This document shows, piece after piece, positions 1 to 7,087 of a DNA stretch of 64,000 nt. Position numbers and translations under genes: made by a program. How positions within the stretch are numbered: position 1 is the first letter of the stretch; every line of letters starts with the position of its first letter. This stretch comes from Nocardioides palaemonis (lineage in GTDB: Bacteria > Actinomycetota > Actinomycetes > Propionibacteriales > Nocardioidaceae), in assembly GCF_018275325.1 (NCBI RefSeq), contig NZ_JAGVQR010000001.1, forward strand, positions 1,178,001 to 1,242,000, read 5' to 3'. The notes beneath the pieces were generated by a model that was given only the letters and a program-made list of their open reading frames with translations, had not been told where the DNA came from and did no database searches.

Positions 1-1058
1 CCCGGGCCTGTCCTCGGGCGTGCGGCGACGGCGTCGTTGAGCATCGTTTGGAACACGATGTCGGAGAGCCGACGTTTGACGCAGCGCATCGCTTCCATCG
101 GAGCTTTCCCGTCGGCCTTCTTGCGGTCGTAGTACTCACGTCCAGGTGTCGGGTTGCGGAGCTGGACTCTGGCCATGGTGTGCAGGACCCGGTTGATCTG
201 GCGGTTGCCTCGTCGTGAGAGTCGATGGCGGACGTTGTCGCCCGAGGAAGCGTCGATCGGTGCGGTGCCGTTCCAGGACGCGAAGTGCGCCTTGTTCGGG
301 AACCGGGTGATGTCACCGACCTCGACCAACAACCGGGCAGCACCGGTGGGTCCGATGCCGTGGAGATCGAGCAGGGTCGTGCCGGTTTCGGTGACCAGTT
401 CGGTGAGCTCTTTGTTCGCGGCCTTCTTGCGGGCGTAGATCTTCTCGAGGTCCGCGATGAGCTCGGCAGCGACCCGGCGGCGGGTCTTCCCGGCGATGTC
501 GCGTGGCCGAACTCCTGCGAGCAGGGCTTTGGCCTGGGCCGCGGAGAGATCGCGCTTTGCCCCACCGGGGATGAGTTCCAGCAGCAGCTGGTGCAGTTGG
601 GAGACCTTGCGGGTGTGCTCCTCGCCCAAGGACCTGCGTCGGTCGACCAGGAGCCGCAGGACCGCGAGCTGTTCGTCGTTGACGACCGGCCTTAGTCCGC
701 TCATCCGGGTGCCGACCACCGCGACCGAGTGCGCGTCGGTCTCATCGGTCTTGCGTCCCTGGCCGGTGGAGAAGACCCGGGTCCGTGCCGACAGTTTCGG
801 TGGGACATCGACCACCTGCTCGCCGTCGGCGAGGAGCCGGACCGCGATGTGTTTGCCGATGCCGGCGCAGCCCTCGACAGCCCAGACCCGGTCAGGCCAC
901 TGCCCGGCGTAGCGCAGCATCTGCGCATAGCCCTCGCTGTCGGTAGCGAACCGGCCGCCACCCAGAACCGCTTCGTCGGCTGTCATCACCTCGATCGTTG
1001 CCGACCTCTTGTGCGGGTCCATCCCGATCACTACTCGTGCTGGAACTGATGTGCTCAC
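1..1058 (-). CDS. IS110 family transposase, partial at the C-terminus
   Basis: DNA recombinase of the IS110 type, start GTG at 1058, reading out of the window at position 1 after about 352 codons without a stop. The N-terminal DEDD RuvC-like domain is visible: an Asp in GMDPHK near residue 14, a Glu in VWAVEGC, and the paired Asp in GRKTDETDAH. The middle is helical and Arg/Lys rich (VDRRRSLGEEHTRKVSQLHQ). The C-terminal Tnp_20 domain begins with a helix-hairpin-helix segment (LDLHGIGPTGAARLL), followed by the Ser-rich catalytic region APIDASSGDN and RHRLSRRGNRQINRVL. IS110 enzymes are usually about 400 residues, so perhaps 50 residues are missing because of the window edge. No frameshift is seen, so the visible part looks intact. 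Family knowledge: such recombinases are guided by a bridge RNA made from the element's non-coding end. Confidence 0.9.
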   Translation of the reverse strand, partial: MSTSVPARVVIGMDPHKRSATIEVMTADEAVLGGGRFATDSEGYAQMLRYAGQWPDRVWAVEGCAGIGKHIAVRLLADGEQVVDVPPKLSARTRVFSTGQGRKTDETDAHSVAVVGTRMSGLRPVVNDEQLAVLRLLVDRRRSLGEEHTRKVSQLHQLLLELIPGGAKRDLSAAQAKALLAGVRPRDIAGKTRRRVAAELIADLEKIYARKKAANKELTELVTETGTTLLDLHGIGPTGAARLLVEVGDITRFPNKAHFASWNGTAPIDASSGDNVRHRLSRRGNRQINRVLHTMARVQLRNPTPGREYYDRKKADGKAPMEAMRCVKRRLSDIVFQTMLNDAVAARPRTGP

Positions 1059-1271
1059 GCCTTCCTCCGATGCTCTGACCTATTCGGTTGGCGAGCCGGG
1101 AGGGCAACGCTGCTTCGAGCTGGGCAAACCCCTCTTGAGCCTCTCCGGGCCCTGACGACGCCCGGGCTGCGCAGGCCAGATGAGAGCCACACGACCAGCG
1201 TGGGCAGCCGAAATGAGAACGACAACCCGGGCGCCTGGACCGAGCCTCGCCAGGCACCAGTCCTAGGTCAA
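1059..1271 (-). ncRNA. Candidate bridge-RNA region in the IS110 5' flank
   Basis: This is the roughly 210-base non-coding flank upstream of the IS110 transposase, the position where one IS110 subgroup encodes its bridge RNA. A hairpin is visible at 1233-1255 (GCCTGG at 1233-1238, CCAGGC at 1250-1255, with GAG/CTC pairing inside the loop). A perfect TTGACC box lies at 1271-1266 on the minus strand, but no good -10 box follows at the usual distance. RNA ends and the target- and donor-binding loops could not be assigned by eye, so this rests mostly on family knowledge. Confidence 0.28.
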
Positions 1272-1332
1272 TGGAACAAGCAGCCGAGATGCGGTCTCAG
1301 CGGCCGCGCTGAAAGAGTGGCAGCATCGGCGC

Positions 1333-1596
1333 ATGGCTCCGGTATCGCGTCGACTCGCTCGACGGATCGAGCACGACTTCAACCCGGACGTCGCAGAAAC
1401 CGTCACCCGGGTTGTCGTACGTGCCTCTCAGTCCGAGAGGGTGCAAGCAGCGATCGTGCTGGTCGCCGACGGCGACGCGCGCGAAGTCGCACGACAGGCC
1501 GAGCTGGCTCGGGTCGACTGGCGGGACGTCCTCGTCAACGCAGGTCTGGCGACCGAGAACTGGAAGACAGCCTTGGACCAGCAGCTGGGTCGATAG
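1333..1596 (+). CDS. Small conserved actinobacterial protein of unknown function
   Basis: An 87-residue soluble, acidic, helix-rich protein. It looks like a small conserved family I have seen in actinobacterial genomes, with a typical middle (SERVQAAIVLVADGD) and tail (VDWRDVLVNAGLATENW). No signal peptide, membrane segment, cysteine motif or catalytic signature is visible. The ATG at 1333 has no clear Shine-Dalgarno sequence or adjacent -10 box, so the start is uncertain. It follows the IS110 flank in the opposite direction and precedes a decayed gene. No function is proposed. Confidence 0.6.
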   Translation: MAPVSRRLARRIEHDFNPDVAETVTRVVVRASQSERVQAAIVLVADGDAREVARQAELARVDWRDVLVNAGLATENWKTALDQQLGR

Positions 1597-1655
1597 GCGC
1601 CCCCGGTCGCCGCGTTGCGCGGCGCATCTGCCGATGAGCGTGCGTCCACGGGGGT

Positions 1656-1661
1656 GATACT
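1656..1661 (+). promoter_or_regulatory. -10 box of the decayed gene (leaderless type)
   Basis: GATACT ends six bases before the GTG at 1668, the spacing expected when transcription begins at the start codon. The -35 region is not convincing. Confidence 0.35.
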
Positions 1662-1667
1662 CGCACC

Positions 1668-1966
1668 GTGACCGAGGACGATCTGGTCGAGGCCGTCATG
1701 CTCTGGACCGGTCGCGGGACCCGATCGCGGCCTGGCCGCGACGACGCAGCGCTGGTTGAGGAGTTCGGGGAGGCCCGAGGGCTCGACTTGCTCACGACGC
1801 TCCGGTCCCTGCAGCCGACTTCTACCGCTTCGAGGCGCACCTGAGGGAATCGGACCTCAACGCGATGACAGACCGGGCCACCGAGGAGTTCAGGTCGCGG
1901 CACCCAGAGGCGCCGCCCGCTGTAGTCGACACCCTCGCGTGGTGATACTCGTTCGACTACAAGTAA
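1668..1966 (+). pseudogene. Decayed small conserved gene (frameshift plus in-frame stop)
   Basis: Reading from GTG at 1668 gives an acidic helical protein (TEDDLVEAVMLWTGRG ... DLLTTLRSL) to about 1811. From there the protein-like reading continues in another frame (ADFYRFEAHLRESDL ... PPAVVDTLAW), consistent with loss of one base near 1811 or gain of two. The second frame then meets TGA at 1943-1945 and continues as YSFDYK to TAA at 1964-1966. A tail ending in Trp-Cys-Tyr-x-Phe-Asp is what I would expect from relatives (recollection, not checked), so the TGA may replace a TGC Cys codon. A GATACT -10 box at 1656-1661, six bases before the GTG, shows the old leaderless promoter. Two independent lesions make a sequencing error less likely. 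Confidence 0.6.
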
Positions 1967-2026
1967 CGGCCCGGATCTGCCGGTGATGAGCTCACGGACC
2001 TGCCGATGAACGGTCTGTCGACGTGA

Positions 2027-2500
2027 CTATCGGCCCGCGGCCACCTCGGCGGCTACGCGGGAGGACTCTGTCGGCATGTCGCCGCTGACCCGTCGCGCCG
2101 AGATGTCCGTCGCCAGTGCCTCCACCACTTCGTCATGAAAGGCGAGGAAGTAGTGGTTGAGGCCGTCCCACGTGGCGTCGGAGTGGTAGTCGTGGACCGA
2201 GTTGATTCGACGGTGCTCTTCGAGCCATGGCGAGTTGTGGACGACGTGGGCCTCGTCGAACGAGAGACCCCTTCCCCAGAACGGGTGTCCGTGCAGGACC
2301 TCGTCGTTCGGATGCCCCATCCGGACGTTCGAGCAGCCCTCGAAGCGGATCTCGATGACGTGCTCGTCCACACCCGTCGCCAAGGACTCGTAGCAGAGCA
2401 CGATCGCGCTGCGGGCACCCGCGATGAGCATCGGCAACGGCGCACCGGCGTCCCACTTCACGCCCAGGTCGAGGACTTCCAGCTGGACTCGGCGCCTCAT
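2027..2500 (-). CDS. Conserved hypothetical protein, 157 aa
   Basis: A soluble 157-residue protein of a family I cannot name. It starts with a beta-rich segment, followed by the conserved-looking GHPNDEVLHGHPFWGRGL and a region rich in His, Asn and Trp (VVHNSPWLEEHRRINSVHDYHS, written here in part as VVHNSPWLEEH), then GLNHYFLAFHDEVVEALA. The many His and Asp residues could bind a metal, but no known motif is matched. No signal peptide or membrane segment. It is divergent from the MFS gene at 2824, separated by 323 bases that hold a long palindrome. No function is proposed. Confidence 0.65.
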   Translation of the reverse strand: MRRRVQLEVLDLGVKWDAGAPLPMLIAGARSAIVLCYESLATGVDEHVIEIRFEGCSNVRMGHPNDEVLHGHPFWGRGLSFDEAHVVHNSPWLEEHRRINSVHDYHSDATWDGLNHYFLAFHDEVVEALATDISARRVSGDMPTESSRVAAEVAAGR

Positions 2501-2823
2501 GGCGACAGGGTTCCACGGGTTTCAGCGGGTCACGCGGATACCGCTTCTACGCGCGATCAGGTCGTCCTAGCACGCAGATCGGCGGACGTCGCTCAGCGGT
2601 CCAGGTGTCCACAGACCAGCGGTGCACGTGCGGCCCCGGTGAGGCCGCGTCGTACACGTGTCCGAGATCCTGTCCTCGAGCTGCTGGACAGAGGGCGACA
2701 GGTCGGACACGTGTACCAGAACGGGCAGCTTGCCAACATCCGCTCGTGCCGCTGCTGGTGCGCACATGTACCGATGTCGGTCATCCGTTAGGACCTGTCC
2801 GACTGCCGTGAGAGTTTCGACGC
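2501..2823. other. Divergent intergenic region with a long palindrome
   Basis: There is no credible gene in these 323 bases. The main content is the imperfect palindrome at 2652-2716. The MFS start at 2824 is preceded only by a weak GAGAG Shine-Dalgarno sequence. The sequence ACCTGTCCGA just upstream of that gene (about 2792-2801) resembles the inner arm of the palindrome. Confidence 0.6.
2652..2716. repeat. Long inverted repeat (14-bp perfect arms plus 6-bp inner stem)
   Basis: GTACACGTGTCCGA at 2652-2665 is the exact reverse complement of 2703-2716. After a three-base bulge, CCTGTC at 2669-2674 pairs with GACAGG at 2697-2702, leaving a 22-base loop. It lies between two divergent genes, so it is not placed as a terminator. 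It could be an operator for the MFS exporter, the remnant of a mobile element, or a structured RNA. Confidence 0.8.
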
Positions 2824-4140
2824 ATGTCTTCACTCGGGCGCGACTTCCGGTGGCTGTGGGCCGGGAACGCTGCGGGCAACATGGCCGACGGCGTGGCGTT
2901 CGTGGCGATCCCACTGGTTGCCACGACCATCACCACGAACCCGACCGCGATCGCCGGACTGGCGCTGGTGTACTCCGCGGTCCGGATCCTGTTGGTCGTG
3001 CCCGTCGGGGTCGTCGTCGACCGGGTGGATCGGCGGCTGCTCATGTGGCTGCCGAACGTGCTCAGGGGGTTGATCCTCCTCGCGCTGTCGCTGTCCTTTG
3101 CTGCCGGTGTCGAGTCGTTGCTGCTCCTCTACGTCGCGTTCGCCCTGGTCGGGATGATGGAGATCGCGGCTGACAACGCCGCCATCTCGGTCCTGCCGGA
3201 CCTCGTCGGGCCGGACGACCTGGACCGTGCGAACGGCCGGATCGCCACCGCTCAGCTGGTGGCCGACGAGTTCGTCGGCCCTCCCTTCGGAGGCTTCCTG
3301 TTCGCTCTCGCAGTGGCCGCGCCTCTCGCTGCGACGGGGGGCTTGTACGCGGCGGCGGGGCTGCTGTTCCTGGCCATCCCGCGCCAGCCGCGCCCGGCAG
3401 CGGCCGAGGAGGCCGCGGCCGAGCGCCCGTCCATGTGGCGCGACGCGGCGGCAGGTGCCACGTGGATTCGCGGCCAGCAGCTGCTCCTCGGCCTGGCCGT
3501 CACCGGTGGCCTCGCGAGCGTCGCGTACATGATGACCTTCTCGATCATCGTCCTCTACGCCACCGACACCCTCGGTGTCACTCCTGCCGGCTACGGCCTG
3601 ATCCTCGCCGTCTCGTCCCTCGGTGGCCTCCTCGCCTCCACCTCCACCGCCAGGATGAGGCAGGCACTCGGCTACCGACTCCTCGTGCCGGGGGCTCTCG
3701 CCCTCGGGGCGATCACCATGCTCGGTCTCTACGTCACCACCAGCCCCTATGTCGCCGCCCTCCTGCTGGCGGCGTACATCTTCCACGTGACGGTCTGGAA
3801 CATCTGCGTGGTGTCACTGCGTCAGCGACTGGTCCCCGATGCCATGCGCGGACGGCAGAACAGCCTGTTCAAGCTCTCCGGACTCCTCGGTCTCGTCGTC
3901 GGAGCGGCCATCGCAGGCCCCATCGCCTCGGCCTCCGGGCTCGCCACACCCTTCGGGATCGCCGGACTCGTCTTCGTCGGATGTGCCGCCTACACGGCGT
4001 GGCTGCTGCGCACCGAGCCCGGTACTGGCGAGCCGTCCAGCAGTCGCCGACCCACCTCAGCGTCCGTACGCGCGGATCAACGCGCCAGGCGCATGCCCAG
4101 CGACCTCGGCGCCGTCTCGACGAAGCCCATCGACTCGTAG
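2824..4140 (+). CDS. MFS transporter, drug/metabolite efflux type (12 TM)
   Basis: A 438-residue polytopic membrane protein of the MFS_3/enterobactin-exporter-like group, expected in the cytoplasmic membrane as a proton-coupled exporter. The N-terminal segment GNAAGNMADGVAFVAIPL and the TM2-TM3 loop VGVVVDRVDRRLLMW (MFS motif A, Asp-Arg-x-Asp-Arg-Arg) are typical. About twelve hydrophobic segments are visible, with a loop after TM6 (RQPRPAAAEEAAAERPS). The last ~40 residues are polar. The 3' end overlaps the convergent GNAT gene by 64 bases. Substrate cannot be told from sequence. Confidence 0.9.
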   Translation: MSSLGRDFRWLWAGNAAGNMADGVAFVAIPLVATTITTNPTAIAGLALVYSAVRILLVVPVGVVVDRVDRRLLMWLPNVLRGLILLALSLSFAAGVESLLLLYVAFALVGMMEIAADNAAISVLPDLVGPDDLDRANGRIATAQLVADEFVGPPFGGFLFALAVAAPLAATGGLYAAAGLLFLAIPRQPRPAAAEEAAAERPSMWRDAAAGATWIRGQQLLLGLAVTGGLASVAYMMTFSIIVLYATDTLGVTPAGYGLILAVSSLGGLLASTSTARMRQALGYRLLVPGALALGAITMLGLYVTTSPYVAALLLAAYIFHVTVWNICVVSLRQRLVPDAMRGRQNSLFKLSGLLGLVVGAAIAGPIASASGLATPFGIAGLVFVGCAAYTAWLLRTEPGTGEPSSSRRPTSASVRADQRARRMPSDLGAVSTKPIDS

Positions 4141-4490
4141 AGCCGGCGGCCCGGAGCATCGGCCATGAGCGTCACGTAGGGATCCGGCGGGGCGGCGTCG
4201 TCGATCTGCGCGAGGAGGTCGGCCAGCACCCGGCGGCCCAGCCCGCGGCCCTGGTGCTCGGGCAGCGTCGCCATGTCGGCGATGTGGAAGTACCACGCTC
4301 CGTCGCCGATCACGCGACCCATGGCGACGGCTCGTCCCTCGTGCTGCACGACGCTCCACCGCCAGCTCCCGGTCACCGCGCCCCTGCCCTGGGCCTCGGA
4401 CCTCGGCGTGAGCCCGGAGGCGGCCCTGAGGTGCAGGTAGTCCGCCAGCGTCGGTGGCGTCCCGACGAGCTCGTCGGGAGTGGCAGTCAC
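4077..4490 (-). CDS. GNAT family N-acetyltransferase
   Basis: A 137-residue GCN5-related acetyltransferase, transferring acetyl from acetyl-CoA to an amine of an unknown substrate. The acetyl-CoA pyrophosphate-binding motif A is clear: IADMATLPEHQGRGLGRRVL (Q-x-x-G-x-G/A pattern). It is followed by the DPYVTLMADAPGRRLYESMGF segment, of which RRLYESMGF is the usual C-terminal motif. The GTG start at 4490 is supported by TATCCT at 4503-4498, seven bases upstream, which indicates a leaderless transcript of its own. The start overlaps the stop of the upstream membrane-protein gene by three bases, so co-transcription is also likely. Confidence 0.85.
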   Translation of the reverse strand: MTATPDELVGTPPTLADYLHLRAASGLTPRSEAQGRGAVTGSWRWSVVQHEGRAVAMGRVIGDGAWYFHIADMATLPEHQGRGLGRRVLADLLAQIDDAAPPDPYVTLMADAPGRRLYESMGFVETAPRSLGMRLAR

Positions 4491-4921
4491 CCGGTCGAGG
4501 ATAGGCGGGCGTCCCTCCAGCCGCGTACCCACGACCCCAGCACCGCGAGTCCCGCGAGCGGGGGCAGCGAGGCGGCGGTGGCGACACCGTGCACCGAGGT
4601 GAGCACCGACAGCACCAGGGTCACCAGCGCGAGCGGCAGGACGAGGAGCACGGCGGACACCACGAGCCGCAGGACCTCGCGAGGTCCCGGCTGCCTCGGT
4701 CCCAGGACGAACACGCCCGCGAGCGCGGCGAAGGACGCACCTGCCCACCAGAGCAACCACGCCCGACGCCATCTCTCGGGGTCCTCCAGCGTGCCGCACG
4801 GCGCGAGCTGGCACGCGCCGCCGGTGTCTATCAGCTCCGGCTGGAGCGGCGCCCACGCGCTGGCGACGACCATCGCCGCGAGCCCCGCCGCGCCCACCAG
4901 CACCCACGTCCCCCGCGCCAT
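4487..4921 (-). CDS. Small integral membrane protein, unknown function
   Basis: 144 residues with about four hydrophobic stretches: an N-terminal one (VLVGAAGLAAMVVASAWAP), one after an extracytoplasmic loop holding two Cys (GACQLAPCG), and two near residues 85-130. The loop Cys pair could form a disulfide. ATG 4921 is chosen because it gives a membrane protein from its first residues and has CATGAT six bases upstream, a possible leaderless -10 box. A longer open frame upstream lacks membrane character. The stop overlaps the GTG of the GNAT gene. No family is recognised. Confidence 0.7.
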   Translation of the reverse strand: MARGTWVLVGAAGLAAMVVASAWAPLQPELIDTGGACQLAPCGTLEDPERWRRAWLLWWAGASFAALAGVFVLGPRQPGPREVLRLVVSAVLLVLPLALVTLVLSVLTSVHGVATAASLPPLAGLAVLGSWVRGWRDARLSSTG

Positions 4922-4958
4922 GGCGTCATCATGCCCGCCTCGTCCGCGACCCAGGCGA

Positions 4959-4964
4959 TATACA
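4959..4964 (+). promoter_or_regulatory. -10 box for the 88-aa gene (leaderless)
   Basis: TATACA ends six bases before GTG 4971. No Shine-Dalgarno sequence is seen, so the transcript probably starts at the GTG; this also decides the start codon. Confidence 0.5.
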
Positions 4965-4970
4965 TGGCTC

Positions 4971-5237
4971 GTGGACCCACGACCGCCTGCGCACCGACTC
5001 GAGGTCGACGGAGAGGTCTTCGAGGTCCGGCCGAGCGAGCACCAGCAGGGGTTCGACGTCGACTGGGTCAGCGGACCCAACGCCGGCTACGGGTTCTCGT
5101 GCGGCGTCCAGGTCACCGCCTCGGCCGCCGACGAGGTGCCGAGGAAGGCGCCGGACATCGAGGACCACGACCTCGTTGCCAGCATCAGGTCGTTCCTCCG
5201 GCAGATCGACCCGCAGACCGGCTACATCGCGGACTGA
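4971..5237 (+). CDS. Small hypothetical protein, 88 aa
   Basis: A short soluble protein with no signal peptide or membrane segment. It has two beta-rich stretches (RLEVDGEVFEVRPSEH and DVDWVSGPNAGYGFSCG) followed by a polar helical tail (DHDLVASIRSFLRQIDPQTGYI). I do not recognise the family. The start is GTG 4971 because of the adjoining -10 box. Its last 16 bases overlap the convergent reductase gene. Confidence 0.6.
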   Translation: MDPRPPAHRLEVDGEVFEVRPSEHQQGFDVDWVSGPNAGYGFSCGVQVTASAADEVPRKAPDIEDHDLVASIRSFLRQIDPQTGYIAD

Positions 5238-5983
5238 CGGACCACGTCCCACCACTCCCAGGTGCTGCCGTGGTCACCCCGGACGTGGCCTGCGGGCCGC
5301 AGCAGGACGGGGTGGCAACCCGGTGCCAGGGGGTCGCCGTCGAGGAACGACGGCGTGCCCAGGCCGCCGACCAGGGCGGGGAACGTGACCACGTGGAGCT
5401 CGTCGACGAGCCCGGCGCGCAGCAGCGCGCCGTTGATGCCGCCACCGCCATCGGCGACGACGGCGGTGGCACCGAACGTCGTCGCCAGGCGCTGGAGGGC
5501 GACCGCGAGGTCGACGGTCCGGTCGCCGACGACGAGGTGGGCGACGCCCCGCCGCTCGAGCTCGTCGAGGTACTCCGCGGGGGTGGCCCAGCAGACGAGG
5601 ACCACCAGCGACGTCTCGTCGTCGCCCGTGTAGGACCAGTCGACGCGACCGCGACCGTCGACGACCGCGAAGACCCGCGGCGTGGACCTCGGGACGTGGT
5701 CGGGTCGCCCGGCGCCCGCCGGTGGGCCGCTCCACCGCGAGACGGCGTCGCGCGCGACGAACGTGCCGCTCCCCTCGAGGACGACGGTCGGCGCGTGGCG
5801 TTCGCGGATCCAGCGCTCCCGCTGCTCGAGCAGCGGCTCGACGTCGGGCGGCCACGCGTCGCGCCACCGCCGGGCGACGTCGGGCTGCAGCAGCCGCTCC
5901 GACGGCGACAGCGTCACCCGGCCGTCGACGCTCGCCGTGGTGGTCATCACGACCCGGGGCCGGTGCGGGCGAGGTGCGCTCAT
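5222..5983 (-). CDS. RibD C-terminal (pyrimidine reductase/DHFR-like) family protein
   Basis: A 253-residue reductase-like protein with the RibD C-terminal (5-amino-6-ribosylamino-uracil reductase) fold, related to dihydrofolate reductase and expected to use NADPH. Visible signatures are the N-terminal PRVVMTTTASVDGRVT, the central VVLVCWATPAEYLDELERRG, and the nucleotide-binding region ATAVVADGGGGINGALLRAGLVDELHVV. The deaminase half of RibD is absent and no rib genes are nearby, so it is probably a stand-alone reductase rather than a riboflavin enzyme. ATG 5983 follows TACGGT (5995-5990) by six bases, a leaderless arrangement; an in-frame extension upstream is unlikely. Substrate unknown. 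Confidence 0.8.
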   Translation of the reverse strand: MSAPRPHRPRVVMTTTASVDGRVTLSPSERLLQPDVARRWRDAWPPDVEPLLEQRERWIRERHAPTVVLEGSGTFVARDAVSRWSGPPAGAGRPDHVPRSTPRVFAVVDGRGRVDWSYTGDDETSLVVLVCWATPAEYLDELERRGVAHLVVGDRTVDLAVALQRLATTFGATAVVADGGGGINGALLRAGLVDELHVVTFPALVGGLGTPSFLDGDPLAPGCHPVLLRPAGHVRGDHGSTWEWWDVVRQSAM

Positions 5984-5989
5984 CGCTCG

Positions 5990-5995
5990 ACCGTA
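5990..5995 (-). promoter_or_regulatory. -10 box of the reductase gene (leaderless)
   Basis: TACGGT on the minus strand lies six bases before ATG 5983, matching the TAnnnT pattern at several other starts in the window. Confidence 0.5.
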
Positions 5996-6021
5996 GGGGC
6001 GGCGACCGACAGTCGAGCGGG

Positions 6022-6567
6022 CTACAGCGAGCCGGTGACGGGAGCGAGCCCGCGTTCCGCACGGGCGCGGTTGACGATGTCGGTCACGAACGCGGTCTTG
6101 CGGGCTGTGTAGTCGCCGGACTCCCACGCTCCGTCCTCAAGGAGGCGGGTCTTCAGCTGCTGGTAGGCGTCGCGGTCCGCCGGGTGGCGCCTCAGCCAGT
6201 CGGGGAACAGGCGTACGTGCGCCTCGTCCCACTGCTCGGCGGTGAACAGGTGGGCGATCGCGCGGCGCACCTCCCCTTCGAGAAGCAAGCTGGCGGTGTG
6301 GTCGCCGAGCGGCCGCGGCGCGGTCCAGCCCGCCGCGACGAACCGCGCGTCGTACGTCGGCACGTCAGCGTTCGCGGGGACCCGGATCGCGACGTCGATC
6401 ACCGGTTTGGCGGCGAGTCCCGGCACTGACGTGGAGCCGACGTGCTCCAGCTCCCACGCCGGCCCCAGGTCGCGGCGGAGCCCGGCTGTCATCGTCGCGT
6501 AGTCCTCGGCCCATCGAGGGGTGAACGGCACCAGCCCGTCGGACGGGTAGCGCGCGGACCAGATCAT
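6022..6567 (-). CDS. GrpB family protein (UPF0157, nucleotidyltransferase fold)
   Basis: A 181-residue GrpB/UPF0157 protein. Typical features are the N-terminal PFTPRWAEDYATM, the core ELEHVGSTSVPGLAAKPVIDVAI (HVGSTSVPGLAAKPVIDV pattern with the nucleotidyltransferase-like GS and D-x-D region), and the C-terminal LFPDWLRRHPADRDAYQQLK and YTARKTAFV. The family has a nucleotidyltransferase fold, and its biochemical role is poorly defined. It overlaps the upstream gene by four bases (ATGA), so the two are translationally coupled. ATG 6567 is the natural start. Confidence 0.88.
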   Translation of the reverse strand: MIWSARYPSDGLVPFTPRWAEDYATMTAGLRRDLGPAWELEHVGSTSVPGLAAKPVIDVAIRVPANADVPTYDARFVAAGWTAPRPLGDHTASLLLEGEVRRAIAHLFTAEQWDEAHVRLFPDWLRRHPADRDAYQQLKTRLLEDGAWESGDYTARKTAFVTDIVNRARAERGLAPVTGSL

Positions 6568-6965
6568 CCGACGTCCTCGGAGGCACGGTCGTGGGCCGGC
6601 ACCCCGACGGGGTGCTGCCGCCGCAGCAGCATCCGCTGCTGGACCTCCCGCTCGGCCGACCCGTCCTCGGTCCTGTCGTTGCCGTCCATCCCCACCAGCC
6701 ACACCAGCCCGCGGCCGTGGCCGGGGTTCGCCCGCTCCCGCGCCTCGTCGTCGACGACCAGCGCCACGGCGTAGGTCAGCCGGTCCCCGGCCTGCTGCTG
6801 GGCCCAGTCGACGACCTGCATCACGTCGGCGCCGGTGACGTCGTAGGTGTCGGTGGACCCGTGGGTCGAGACCTCGCCGCTGTCGTGCAGGTAGACCCGG
6901 AACCGGGGTGCGGCGTCCTCCCACGAGCTGTCCCGCTCGTCGACCTGCCGCACCTCCATGTCCAC
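6564..6965 (-). CDS. Hypothetical protein, 133 aa
   Basis: A soluble acidic protein that I do not recognise. A beta-rich N-terminal half (PRFRVYLHDSGEVSTHG) is followed by a helix with Trp (VMQVVDWAQQQAGDRLTYAV) and a charged tail (RTEDGSAEREVQQRML). GTG 6965 is preferred over ATG 6959 because TACGGT (6977-6972) ends six bases before it, the leaderless spacing seen elsewhere here. It overlaps the GrpB-like gene by four bases. Confidence 0.6.
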   Translation of the reverse strand: MDMEVRQVDERDSSWEDAAPRFRVYLHDSGEVSTHGSTDTYDVTGADVMQVVDWAQQQAGDRLTYAVALVVDDEARERANPGHGRGLVWLVGMDGNDRTEDGSAEREVQQRMLLRRQHPVGVPAHDRASEDVG

Positions 6966-6971
6966 CGCGTC

Positions 6972-6977
6972 ACCGTA
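6972..6977 (-). promoter_or_regulatory. -10 box deciding the start at 6965 (leaderless)
   Basis: TACGGT on the minus strand, six bases before GTG 6965. It places the start two codons upstream of the alternative ATG 6959. Confidence 0.45.
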
Positions 6978-7000
6978 GCCAGCGGTCGGCGTCGAGGCGC

Positions 7001-7061
7001 GCACGTGCGGCGGATGTCGTCCCCGAAACGGCCGGACGAGGGCCACGACCGCCGCACGTGC
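7001..7061 (-). terminator. Hairpin after the RgpF-like gene
   Basis: GCACGTGCGGCGG at 7001-7013 is the exact reverse complement of 7049-7061, with extra pairing inside (TCGTCC with GGACGA). It lies between the stop of the RgpF-like gene at 7088 and the next start on the same strand. No T-run follows, which is usual in actinobacteria. Confidence 0.6.
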
Positions 7062-7087
7062 GGGCGTACGCGGCGGGGCGCAGGGCG

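Larger units (their letters stand above)
1..1271 (-). mobile_element. IS110-family insertion sequence, partial (runs off the left window edge)
   Basis: A transposase of the IS110 family fills 1-1058 on the minus strand and its upstream flank continues to roughly 1271, where ordinary chromosomal sequence resumes before the small gene at 1333. IS110 elements usually lack terminal inverted repeats, so the outer boundary is an estimate; I see no inverted ends. The other end of the element is outside the window. Presence of the element next to a decayed gene marks this edge as accessory DNA. Confidence 0.75.

Noticed and set aside
1059..1271. Terminal inverted repeats for the IS110 element
   Set aside because: None found by eye, in line with the family, which normally lacks them.
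5222..5983. A riboflavin synthesis gene (ribD)
   Set aside because: The deaminase domain is missing and no other rib genes or FMN riboswitch are nearby; only the reductase-like fold is supported.
7001..7061. Operator or mobile-element end, like the palindrome at 2652
   Set aside because: Both have a CACGTG core, but the arms otherwise differ, and this one sits after a stop codon between genes of the same strand, where a terminator is expected.
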